Part shown: positions 28,643 through 36,560 of the stretch, in pieces | How the letters are laid out: each line of letters begins with the position of its first letter | How positions within the stretch are numbered: the stretch's first letter is position 1 | Source: Trichomonas vaginalis G3 | Taxonomy: Eukaryota > Parabasalia > Trichomonadida > Trichomonadidae | Direction: 5' to 3' | Length of the DNA stretch: 64,000 nucleotides | Assembly (NCBI RefSeq): GCF_026262505.1 | Contig: NC_067204.1 | Coordinates: forward strand, 682,001 to 746,000 | Position numbers and translations under genes: made by a program | The notes under the pieces: generated by a model | The model's database searches: none | Seen by the model: only the letters and a program-made list of their open reading frames with translations | Told to the model about the DNA's origin: nothing

Positions 28643-30203
28643 TCCACCACAAGCTTTGAGAATTTCTTTTATAGTTTCGAATGAAATATGTTGTCATTGG
28701 AAGTCTTTCATTTAGCATGTAGTGGTCTTCAACAAGAAGTAAGTCAATAGTTCTAACAGTTTCGCATTCTTTTGGTATATATCTCTTTATTTCATTATGT
28801 CTTGAGTCATTGAAATAACCAATGGTAACATTGAATGCTATACCAGTTGCGTCAGAAATTTCTTGTACTTTACTTTGAGGAAAGTCTCTAACACGAATGA
28901 CTTCTCTCATGTGGTCAATAGTTTCTTCATTTACTCCAGCCTGAATACAAGCATAAACGAAACAATTGTCCTCTGTCATAAGTGTTGCAGTTCTTTTGTT
29001 CAGTTCATTGAAGATTTGGTAGCGTTCAAGATTTATAGGTAATATGCAAAGATACTTCCAGAACTGACCGCTTCTCTTCTTATAAAACTTCTTTTCACCA
29101 TTATCTTTCCAAAAGCTTTCTATAAGTGCTGGGTTTCCTGTTTGCTTAAGAGCTTCCAAAATGGCTTTCTGGTCATTTGTCAGTGTGCTTTCATCTCTAT
29201 ATGGTCTCTTTTTTGGTTTGCCTTTCTTTACATCTGACATCGTTAAGCCTTCATATTCTGTTAAATCATACATCTTTATTTCAGTAAGATTCTTTATGTT
29301 TGTCAAGAAGAAGTCATAGTGCATTTCAACAATACCTGCAGCATTTGCTTCTATCTCTGATATAAAGTTCTCCTTCAAGAGCTGATGTAGTAATGTTCCA
29401 ATATTATTGAGGTTTAACGTAGAACATTCATACTTTCCACCAAGTTTATAACATACCATCCATCTCTGTTGGGAGTTTATTTTAATTTTCTCTAAGAGTC
29501 TCATGAAAACCTTACCGAAATGTTTGTGTAAGTAGTCTCTGTTTGGTTCATCTAAAGCTTCGATGTTAAAGTCAATGAGTCTATTGCCTGACTTCACATT
29601 CCTCTTCCTATTTTCTTCATCTTTCTTTAACCATCTCTCACCTTCTTTTGGTTTGTCGTCAATGGAACGAATGACATTATTAGCTTTGCGAACTTGTTCT
29701 ATAGCACTTTTAAACATCTCTCTTCTCTGTTGTTTCAGTGTGTCATCTCTCTTTCGTGTTTCACCAACGTTTGCATTTGTTATGTCAAACATTTCTCTTC
29801 TTACTTCATGTGGTACAGCTCTTCTTGTTTCACCAACGTTTGCATTTGTTATGTCAAACATCTCTTGACGAACGTCATGTGAAAGAGCTTTACGAGTATG
29901 ACCAACGTTTGCATTTGTTATGTCAAACATTTCTCTTCTTACTTCATGAGGTATTGAACGTCTATGATATAAGTCAATAGCAACGTCATTTAAAGGAAAT
30001 GCTCTTGCATGGACTTCGTCCTCGCCGCGTTGCGGCTTTATGAACTCATGAATTCTATCATAAGTTATTTCACCATTATAGTCATTGAGGATGTCAGCGA
30101 GTGCCTTTTTGTTTGTTGTGTAATGCTTTGCAACATCTATATTAGCTTCTGTAAGAAGTTGTTTTATTTCCGAGTGTTCTAACTTAGACAACTTCCGATA
30201 CAT
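28632..30203 (-). CDS. polymerase-associated N-terminal protein (possible terminal protein), 523 aa
   Basis: It lies directly upstream of PolB and overlaps its start. Residues about 75-160 hold three copies of a 21-residue unit around EVRREMFDITNANVGETR. The C-terminal 130 residues (NCFVYACIQAG, RTIDLLLVEDHYMLNERLP) match the region that precedes the exonuclease domain in Polinton polymerases, with an OTU-like NCF...H look. The middle is charged and helical. A terminal-protein or protease-like role is inference. The element C copy has only one repeat unit and lacks the double-hairpin insert at 30011. Confidence 0.65.
   Translation of the reverse strand: MYRKLSKLEHSEIKQLLTEANIDVAKHYTTNKKALADILNDYNGEITYDRIHEFIKPQRGEDEVHARAFPLNDVAIDLYHRRSIPHEVRREMFDITNANVGHTRKALSHDVRQEMFDITNANVGETRRAVPHEVRREMFDITNANVGETRKRDDTLKQQRREMFKSAIEQVRKANNVIRSIDDKPKEGERWLKKDEENRKRNVKSGNRLIDFNIEALDEPNRDYLHKHFGKVFMRLLEKIKINSQQRWMVCYKLGGKYECSTLNLNNIGTLLHQLLKENFISEIEANAAGIVEMHYDFFLTNIKNLTEIKMYDLTEYEGLTMSDVKKGKPKKRPYRDESTLTNDQKAILEALKQTGNPALIESFWKDNGEKKFYKKRSGQFWKYLCILPINLERYQIFNELNKRTATLMTEDNCFVYACIQAGVNEETIDHMREVIRVRDFPQSKVQEISDATGIAFNVTIGYFNDSRHNEIKRYIPKECETVRTIDLLLVEDHYMLNERLPMTTYFIRNYKRNSQSLWWNEH
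30011..30036. repeat. 26-bp double-hairpin insert, absent from the element C copy
   Basis: GGAC-TTC-GTCC, spacer TC, GCCGC-GTT-GCGGC, followed by TTTAT. Element C reads straight from CTCTTGCA into TTTATGAACTC at 63709, so B carries 27 extra bases here (the 26-mer plus one T). The reading frame is kept and KPQRGEDEV is added to the protein. Confidence 0.95.
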
Positions 30204-30293
30204 CTTTAGTAGGAAATAAAAAAAATATTTTTGAAAAAATTAGATTAGATTTTTTTAAGTTATTTTTCAAAATAATTTAATATTTTTATTTTA

Positions 30294-30766
30294 ATGAAAC
30301 ACATGCAAGATTGCAAGTTCTTTTCATACAATGCTCTCGCTACTGTCATCAAGAATGAGTTCAATAATGCTTCAAACGTTAATGTTATCTTTAACAAGAA
30401 GTTTGTGAAAGAATCTAAGTTTGGTCAGTATGTCAGACCATTAGCTATTGTCATTGACCGCAAACGTTATACTTCACAAGAGTTAGCAGTAGTTTTGAAA
30501 CAAAAGGTTTCTTCGTGAATGTCAAAGATACTCATTATACTATTATAAAGAACTCCAACATTGACTTCTTCAGTATTGCTATGAATCTTTCCGAACAGAA
30601 AGAATATAAGAAGGGTGAAACAAATGTGAAATATTATTCTTCATCTCTGAAAACAATAACGAACAAAGATGTTATACAAAAGTTCTTACCAAAGGTTGAA
30701 GAAGCTTCTATTGACATTGACGAAGGAAGTGAAATGGTTGAAGAAATTGACCCTGACGTCATTTAA
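30294..30766 (+). pseudogene. conserved element gene, counterpart of 1262-1741 (fossil)
   Basis: The first part (NVNVIFNKKFV, RPLAIVIDRK) and overall length match the 159-aa element A gene at 1262. The second part ends in acidic residues (EEASIDIDEGSEMVEE). It diverges from the 30203 gene across a 90-bp T-rich promoter region. It is broken, about one break. The function is unknown. The element C copy begins at 63970. Confidence 0.6.
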
Positions 30767-30784
30767 GCAAAAATATATTTTTGG

Positions 30785-31000
30785 TTAGTCTTCATATCGA
30801 TATTTTACAACAATTCCCCAATGTATAAACTTTTCATACGCTTTTTCATAAGCTTTATATACCTTCAGAAATTTTGCATAATCTTTAGAAGCATTTAGAT
30901 ATTGTTTAAATGCTTTGTATGTCTTCAGAAATTTTGCATAATCTTTTACATGTTGTTCGTTCTCTTCTTCTGTCATGAGTTCCGAATATTCTAAATTCAT
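30785..31000 (-). CDS. small repeat protein, 71 aa
   Basis: Contains two and a half copies of a helical unit KDYAKFLKVYKA (residues about 19-57), then a hydrophobic end (HWGIVVKYRY). No family is recognised. It starts at an ATG 20 bp from an AT-rich run. It may be a small dimeric helical protein. Confidence 0.55.
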   Translation of the reverse strand: MNLEYSELMTEEENEQHVKDYAKFLKTYKAFKQYLNASKDYAKFLKVYKAYEKAYEKFIHWGIVVKYRYED

Positions 31001-31055
31001 GTTCTTTCATATGAGATAAAATTTTATAAAAAAAATAAAATTAGCTTAGATTTTT

Positions 31056-31880
31056 TTATTCTTCCTCTTTGAAGTTATCGAAATATTCTGTTATTTTTTC
31101 CTTCAGTAATGTTAAGTCTTCTTTGAATGTAAGTATTGTGCAACCTTTGATGTCATAGTGTGTTTGAGGAAGAGTATTTTTGACAATTTCCTTTATTTGC
31201 TCATTCGGTGTCATTGAAATCGGTAAGTTTTCACGATAGAACCAGTTTCTGTCAGATTTGTAAATCTTAGCAAGGTCATAAAAGCTTTTGTTGTTTCTTC
31301 TGACTAAATGCAACATAACCATATCTCTATCTTCTTCTTTCTCCAACTCTTCAGTATATATCATATACTTATAACTCTTTTCCTTTCCTTTTGGTACCGA
31401 ACGTGGTATTCTTTTCTGTATGCTTTTGTCTTTGGATTCAATGACTTCATCTTTTGCTTGAAGTTTCTTTTCCATCTCTCCACGTTCTTGTCTATGAATT
31501 TCGTCAAGAAGTCTGTAAACATGCCATGCATAACGAGGAGAAGCCCACATTGCAACTGCATTTACTAAAAGTCTATGAACATAATAACCTCTTAAATTTA
31601 TTGGCAAATTTTTACGATTTTCATGTGTTTTATGCAAGACCGAAAAAAGTCGGTCTAGAGAAATTTCACTCAAAAGTTCTTGTGTGCTTTGGTTTTTGAA
31701 CCAGTCGTCTGCGTGTTTAGTGTCTGGAGCAAAACATGCTGTCAAAATACTTTGCATTTGGTACATATCGTCTTTGACCGAACGAATGAGACGGAGTTGT
31801 TTGTTAAACTGAACCCACTCGTATTCTTCATTTATGGCTTCATGGACTATAACTGTTGTTGTGTTCTCTAATGTTGACAT
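31056..31880 (-). CDS. KilA-N protein with coiled coil and DUF3627-like C-terminus, 274 aa
   Basis: KilA-N features lie at residues about 28-130: LIRSVKDDMYQMQSILTACF, DDWFKNQSTQELLSE, LPINLRGYYVHRLLVNAVAM, SPRYAWHVYRLLDEIH. A coiled coil follows (EKKLQAKDEVIESKDKSIQK), then a C-terminal domain (YKYMIYTEELEK, MVMLHLVRRNNKSF) like the DUF3627 domain that often accompanies KilA-N in large DNA viruses. The ATG at 31880 is chosen; an upstream extension would need TTG. The leader TTTTGTATGTAAAGA is shared with 9795 and 33573. It is a DNA-binding regulator, possibly of the GTTAGATCTAAC blocks (inference). Confidence 0.8.
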   Translation of the reverse strand: MSTLENTTTVIVHEAINEEYEWVQFNKQLRLIRSVKDDMYQMQSILTACFAPDTKHADDWFKNQSTQELLSEISLDRLFSVLHKTHENRKNLPINLRGYYVHRLLVNAVAMWASPRYAWHVYRLLDEIHRQERGEMEKKLQAKDEVIESKDKSIQKRIPRSVPKGKEKSYKYMIYTEELEKEEDRDMVMLHLVRRNNKSFYDLAKIYKSDRNWFYRENLPISMTPNEQIKEIVKNTLPQTHYDIKGCTILTFKEDLTLLKEKITEYFDNFKEEE

Positions 31881-32605
31881 TACTGTCTTTACATACAAAA
31901 TAAAAAAATAAATAAAAATAAAACTAACTTTATTTTTCTGTGTTAAAGAAATGTTAAAAATTCAGGGTTACATATGTGAAAAGAAGTCACGAACAAATGA
32001 AGGTCATAAGATTCAGCACATAATTCTGAATTGAATGGTGTGTCATACATGTCAAGCCGTCAAGAATTGAAGGAGATACGAGGCTATAAAGATTTTGGAT
32101 ATTTTCTGACACACACCCTGAGGGAAAAGTGACAAAACACGACGATAGAAAAAAGTGACAAAATGGGAGAAAGTTGTTCCCCGACCAAAATGCAATCATG
32201 TCGAAAAAGTGACATTTGTAAAGTTAGACGATAGGATTTCCTGAAAAAGTGCAAGACTTGTTCTGAATCAGGACAAGATTTGTCTTGAAAAAATACAAGA
32301 CTTGTTCTGAAAAAATACAAGACTTGTTCTGAAAAAATACAAGACTTGTCTTGAATCAGGACAAAACTTTACAAAATGTAAACTTTACATAACCGTTTCT
32401 ATCGTACATGATATTTAGTTGACATTGTAAACTATCTTCATGTAAAGTATGGCGGTTTGAAACCGTCGGGAACCTTCACTTTTTTGACGAACTTTCCGCA
32501 GCAATTTTTAAAATTTGTGAAAACTCAACGGTTTGACACGTGCCATATGTCATTTTACTCAGAATTTTGTGCTGAATTCAGCAAAAATAATGTTTATGTT
32601 AGCAT
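31881..32605. other. intergenic region with short direct and inverted repeats
   Basis: No gene is seen. At about 32236-32365 a 22-bp motif (CTGAAAAAATACAAGACTTG) repeats about four times and alternates with inverted forms (GACAAGATTTGTCTTG, TTGAATCAGGACAAAAC). GAAAAAGTGACA recurs at about 32150-32215. A small palindrome GGCGGTTTGAAACCGTC lies at 32452. It could be a control or origin region between the two minus-strand regulatory genes. Confidence 0.55.
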
Positions 32606-32641
32606 GTTAGATCTAACACGTTTTCTAACCTCTTTTCTAAC
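32606..32641. repeat. GTTAGATCTAAC block downstream of the 32650-33573 gene
   Basis: The palindrome plus two TTTTCTAAC units, in the same orientation as the left subterminal block. The matching inverted block lies at 33675, on the other side of the gene. Confidence 0.85.
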
Positions 32642-32649
32642 ATAACTAT

Positions 32650-33573
32650 TTACAAGCGTTTTACATGGTATATGTTGCGATGGTTCATGACTTTAAACAG
32701 TTTTGTAGCTTCTATTTCTTCTTTTAGTACATCGAATGTTTTAACAATGCCGAAGGTTTCTTTATATTTCTTCTTGACGTCAGATAGAAGGAAATCGTCA
32801 GCAGTTGGATAATTTTTGTTCAGAAATGCTAACATGTCCATTTTATCTTCTGCTGGCTTTTCTACTTCTTTCTTTAAATCTGCATAGTCGTTTCTCATTC
32901 TTTCTATCTCTTTGACGGAGTAGTTATATTTCCTCATCGCTGCCTTACATTTTGAACATTGCGGGTTCATTTTTGCGTTATACATTGAAATTTGACCTGC
33001 TAAAACAACTAAGGCGTCAATTGCTCTCTTCATCTCAAACATAGCGGGTCTTAGTTGTTCGTTCCATACTTTGCCTCTTCTATCTTTATCTCTTATTTCC
33101 CAAACACATTCAGCAACTAATGAAACAAAGTTATCGTAGGTCTTAAATTCTTCAGATTTATATATGTCAGAAACATTCTTATAAACCATGTCGCAATCTT
33201 TGTCCATAACTTTATGGTTGCAATGAAAACCAAGGAATTCATAATTTACTTTACGTATGAACTTCTTTATTTCTACTGAGTCAGTTGTTTTGACTTCAAT
33301 TTCGTCGAATTCAGGAATAGTTAGTTTTTGTTGTTGGATTTCAGGCAATTTGGGTAAATGGTCAATAATGTCCTGCATTTCATAAAGATACTGTTCATTT
33401 GTTTCATCTTTCGCACTACAGTCTAAATTACTTGTTAAAAGTTCTTGCTTTATCTTCTGGATTTTTGTTTCGAAAGTATATGAAGAAGGAATGAAGCTTT
33501 TCATCTCTACTAACATAGATGTTGGATTCATGACTAACGAGTTTGGTGCTGTAGTTTGAATTGTTGAAATCAT
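32650..33573 (-). CDS. unknown 307-aa protein bracketed by repeat blocks
   Basis: No recognised family. It has a helical N-terminus, a CNHKVMDKDCD and CSKCKAAMRKY region that could bind zinc (residues about 135-215), a coiled coil (VKEIERMRNDYADLKKEVEK) and a C-terminal helical domain (FDVLKEEIEATKLFKVM). It is flanked by inverted GTTAGATCTAAC blocks and carries the TTTGTATGTAA-type leader seen at both KilA-N genes, so a role in binding those blocks, in regulation or replication, is a reasonable guess. Confidence 0.7.
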   Translation of the reverse strand: MISTIQTTAPNSLVMNPTSMLVEMKSFIPSSYTFETKIQKIKQELLTSNLDCSAKDETNEQYLYEMQDIIDHLPKLPEIQQQKLTIPEFDEIEVKTTDSVEIKKFIRKVNYEFLGFHCNHKVMDKDCDMVYKNVSDIYKSEEFKTYDNFVSLVAECVWEIRDKDRRGKVWNEQLRPAMFEMKRAIDALVVLAGQISMYNAKMNPQCSKCKAAMRKYNYSVKEIERMRNDYADLKKEVEKPAEDKMDMLAFLNKNYPTADDFLLSDVKKKYKETFGIVKTFDVLKEEIEATKLFKVMNHRNIYHVKRL

Positions 33574-33674
33574 ATCTTTACATACAAGATAAAAATTTTT
33601 CTTAGAAAAATTAGCGTTATTTTTCTTTCATAAGGAAATGTCAAAAATTCATGATTTTCGAGAGTTTTAGACCA

Positions 33675-33718
33675 TGTTAGAAAAGTGGTTAGAAAACGTG
33701 TTAGATCTAACATTCTAA
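33675..33718. repeat. GTTAGATCTAAC block upstream of the 33573 gene
   Basis: GTTAGAAAAGTGGTTAGAAA, then CGTGTTAGATCTAAC and ATTCTAAC: the inverted form of the 32606 block. Confidence 0.85.
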
Positions 33719-33809
33719 CATAAACATTATTTTTGGTGTAAATTTATGAAAACATTAATAATTCCATGACTGTTCTCATTCATGTCTGATTTACATCTAA
33801 TGAAAAAGT

Positions 33810-34895
33810 TTAGAAGAATTTTCTTATTCTTTCTGGCATATTTTTGTCTTTCCAGTACTCCCACTCTAATGGTCCCAGATGAGTTGGCTTTGACTCTCTC
33901 AAGTTCTTAGATGGTATAACATCTTCAACGCCTCCTTCATATCTTACTTTATAAGTGTCATCGTTTGTGTTGTAGCCAAGTATTTCAATAACCACTCCTC
34001 GCTTTGCTTCGTCAATGGTTTCAGCAAGTTTGCCATTACTACTTTCGACTAATTTATGACGAGGGTAAAATGCTATGGAGTCGTCAGCAGCTTTTATAAG
34101 ATATCCATTACCTTGCGTAGAGTCTACGATATAATAATTTCGACTTAACCTTAAACGTTTCTTTGTCAATGGTTTGTCGTCAAGAACTACACGAACTTTT
34201 GTACCAGGAATGAGGGTAAATTGTTTTGAATTTCTGATATTTTGTGTTTGGCTTCGTTTCTTTTGTATATACTTTTCTTCTTGTTGTTGTGTCATTGAAT
34301 TTGGTGTATGTCCTGTTGTAGAATGTGTTGAGGAATTATATACTTCGAGAAAATGTTTCATTGTTTCTTCGGTAAAGTCTCGCTCTTGATTTAAATCTCT
34401 GAGAGTCCTTATGAAGCGGTTTATGATGCCAAGTATGTTATGGTTATGGTCTTCAGTAGTGTAGTGAGTTATGTTATGCTTAATGAGAAATTCTGTGATT
34501 TCATTGCTGAGGTATGCACTGTCTTGGTCTGATGTTAAAGTACTTGGGCTATGTTCTGCTACAAACTTTTGTAAAACTCTTAACACTTCACGAGTTCCTT
34601 TATTTTTCATTGGATATGCATATGCTTTACGAGTGTTAACATTTATGAATATGAGGAATGGTTTATGGCCTCCTTTTCTGCTTTGAATGAGAGTGTCAAA
34701 TTGGTATGTGTCAGGAGTGTTGGAGTAAATTGGTAAAAAGTAGTCGTAAGGGTTTATTTTTGTTTGATGTACAACATTTTTGTCAAAGAACCTTTTCACT
34801 TCAGCTCTGTTAGTAAATCCCCAACTCTTTGCAGCTTCATTGAATTTCTTAAATGACCTCCATGGATGTTGTTCGAATACTTCTTTCAAGCTCAT
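33810..34895 (-). CDS. retroviral-type integrase of element B, 361 aa
   Basis: An rve catalytic core with TYQFDTLIQ (first D), LTSDQDSAYLSNEITEF (second D) and a glutamate in the conserved helix position after HNHNILGIINRFIRTLRDLN (DDE-type spacing; here the region is NILGIINRF, so the E should be checked). The C-terminal part (FTLIPGTKVRVVLDDKP, VVIEILGYNTNDDTYKVRYE) is an SH3/chromo-like DNA-binding domain typical of Polinton integrases. The enzyme inserts the element and makes the 6-bp duplication. The frame is open. Confidence 0.85.
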   Translation of the reverse strand: MSLKEVFEQHPWRSFKKFNEAAKSWGFTNRAEVKRFFDKNVVHQTKINPYDYFLPIYSNTPDTYQFDTLIQSRKGGHKPFLIFINVNTRKAYAYPMKNKGTREVLRVLQKFVAEHSPSTLTSDQDSAYLSNEITEFLIKHNITHYTTEDHNHNILGIINRFIRTLRDLNQERDFTEETMKHFLEVYNSSTHSTTGHTPNSMTQQQEEKYIQKKRSQTQNIRNSKQFTLIPGTKVRVVLDDKPLTKKRLRLSRNYYIVDSTQGNGYLIKAADDSIAFYPRHKLVESSNGKLAETIDEAKRGVVIEILGYNTNDDTYKVRYEGGVEDVIPSKNLRESKPTHLGPLEWEYWKDKNMPERIRKFF

Positions 34896-34935
34896 TTATG
34901 TAAAAATAAAGATTTTATTCTAGGCTCAAGCGCGT

Positions 34936-36549
34936 TCATTGAACGCGGTACCATGCAAATACAGTCACAAATGGTGGCATGTAATCTGCACCCAAGCCTG
35001 TTGGATTTGTTGTGAAAGTATGTGAATGATTTCCTCCTGGTTCAGTTGGTCGAAAAGTCTTTTTTGCTGCATTGTTATAAGATGGAGATAAAACGTCATT
35101 GCCAGCTTCATACTCTGAGTTGTATAATGGGTGGTCTCTTAATGAGTGGCTATGGTCGCCAGAAAAGTTTGTCGTTCCTGTATGAGTGTGCGGTGGAAGG
35201 TTTGCTTCAGTAATTTTCTTCGAACCTCCTGTTTGCTTTGAATATCTAGCACAGTATAAGAATTTATCTACAATCTGTTCCCACGTACCGAAACCCAGAA
35301 CTGTTGCTGGATTTGTTGAGTTCATTGACGTATAAATAGAACCTATAGGATATAATGTTTGAAGTATTTCTGTCTTTAATGTTTGAAGCTCTGTTTTGTC
35401 AGCTTTCTTATCTAACATTGCTGGTAGTTCATATGCTTCAAAGTTTCTGACATGATCTTCGGTATTCCTGCAACTCTTATCTAAATTGTTAAGAGTATCT
35501 TTTACGCTTGTACTTGGATTTTCTAATGGTGCACTTGAACCAAGGTCAAAGTTCAATATTATGTCGTCTGCTCTAACAGTAGTGAAGGATTTATGTGTAT
35601 GGTTCTTGTCAGCTTTCTTATCATATAAATCTTGAGCAGTGAATTTAACATTATTTTCATCCTCCATGACATAAACATTTCTACATCTAATGTATTTCAT
35701 CGTCGTTATGTTTTCCTCCGATGTTAAACCTTGTGGAAAGTTAGGAGGTTTCCAATATAATGCATCCCCACCAGTTCCTTCAACCGTTCCTTCAATACTT
35801 TCTATACCAACAGTTGTGAAGAAATCATGTGTATGGTTCTTATCTGCTTTCTTATCTAACATTGCTGGTAGTTCATGTGTTTCAAAGTTTCTGACATGAC
35901 CTTCAATGTTCATACATTTACTATTTAAGGAGTTTAGTGTATCTTTTACGCTTGTACTTGGATTCTCTAAAGGTGCACTTGAACCAAGGTCAAAGTTCAA
36001 TATTATGTCGTCTGCTCTAACAGTAGTGAAGGATTTATGTGTATGGTTCTTGTCGGCTTTACTGTCTAAAGAAGTTTGAAGTTCATTTATATCGGAGATG
36101 TTGTGTTTATGAGATTTCAAAACTTTGTTCGTTGCGTCAAGTTCATCTTTGTCAGCTTTACTTTTAATAGCATCTTCAAACGTTATTTTTGACTTAACTC
36201 TCAAAGTAAATCTTGGTTCAACTAATACACCATTAACATTGAAAGTAGAGGCATAAATTTCACCGGTATAACCAAATGCTTCTGGTGCTTTAGCTACATC
36301 ATACTGTACAGTACAGCTTATGTCATAACCTTTAGCACGAATGTATTTATATCTTCTTTCATTAACATTTTTTGTCTTCGCTTCATCACTTCGTGTTAAA
36401 TATCCATGGTAGTCCGTTATAATCTGTTCGTCTGAAGTTATATAATGAACGTGGTTTTTATCTGCTTTTTCGGCTAATTTCTCATTAACATCATTCACTT
36501 CTAATTCAACTCTTCCGCCAGAACTCTTATTATCATTAATCTTTTTCAT
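34936..36549 (-). CDS. fibre protein with KADKNHTH repeats and collar tip, 537 aa
   Basis: Phage-type fibre repeats KADKNHVH and KADKNHTH recur five times, between modules such as FTTVRADDIILNFDLGSSAP, which occurs twice (about residues 175 and 320). The C-terminal 135 residues form a tail-collar tip (YPIGSIYTSMNSTNPATVLG, PPHTHTG, HSHSLRDH, FVTVFAWYRVQ) nearly identical to that of element A's fibre. In phages such tips mediate attachment, so a receptor-binding role is likely. It lies directly after the anchor-like gene at 36561-38114. The frame is intact. Confidence 0.8.
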   Translation of the reverse strand: MKKINDNKSSGGRVELEVNDVNEKLAEKADKNHVHYITSDEQIITDYHGYLTRSDEAKTKNVNERRYKYIRAKGYDISCTVQYDVAKAPEAFGYTGEIYASTFNVNGVLVEPRFTLRVKSKITFEDAIKSKADKDELDATNKVLKSHKHNISDINELQTSLDSKADKNHTHKSFTTVRADDIILNFDLGSSAPLENPSTSVKDTLNSLNSKCMNIEGHVRNFETHELPAMLDKKADKNHTHDFFTTVGIESIEGTVEGTGGDALYWKPPNFPQGLTSEENITTMKYIRCRNVYVMEDENNVKFTAQDLYDKKADKNHTHKSFTTVRADDIILNFDLGSSAPLENPSTSVKDTLNNLDKSCRNTEDHVRNFEAYELPAMLDKKADKTELQTLKTEILQTLYPIGSIYTSMNSTNPATVLGFGTWEQIVDKFLYCARYSKQTGGSKKITEANLPPHTHTGTTNFSGDHSHSLRDHPLYNSEYEAGNDVLSPSYNNAAKKTFRPTEPGGNHSHTFTTNPTGLGADYMPPFVTVFAWYRVQ

Positions 36550-36560
36550 TAATTCGGTAA

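Noticed and set aside
30294-30766. Two separate small genes
   Set aside because: Combined length and order match the single element A gene at 1262-1741, so it is treated as one broken gene.
34922-34960. Double-hairpin insert at the end of the B fibre gene
   Set aside because: GCGTTCATTGAACGC is a simple palindrome over the last codons and stop and lacks the two-hairpin geometry.
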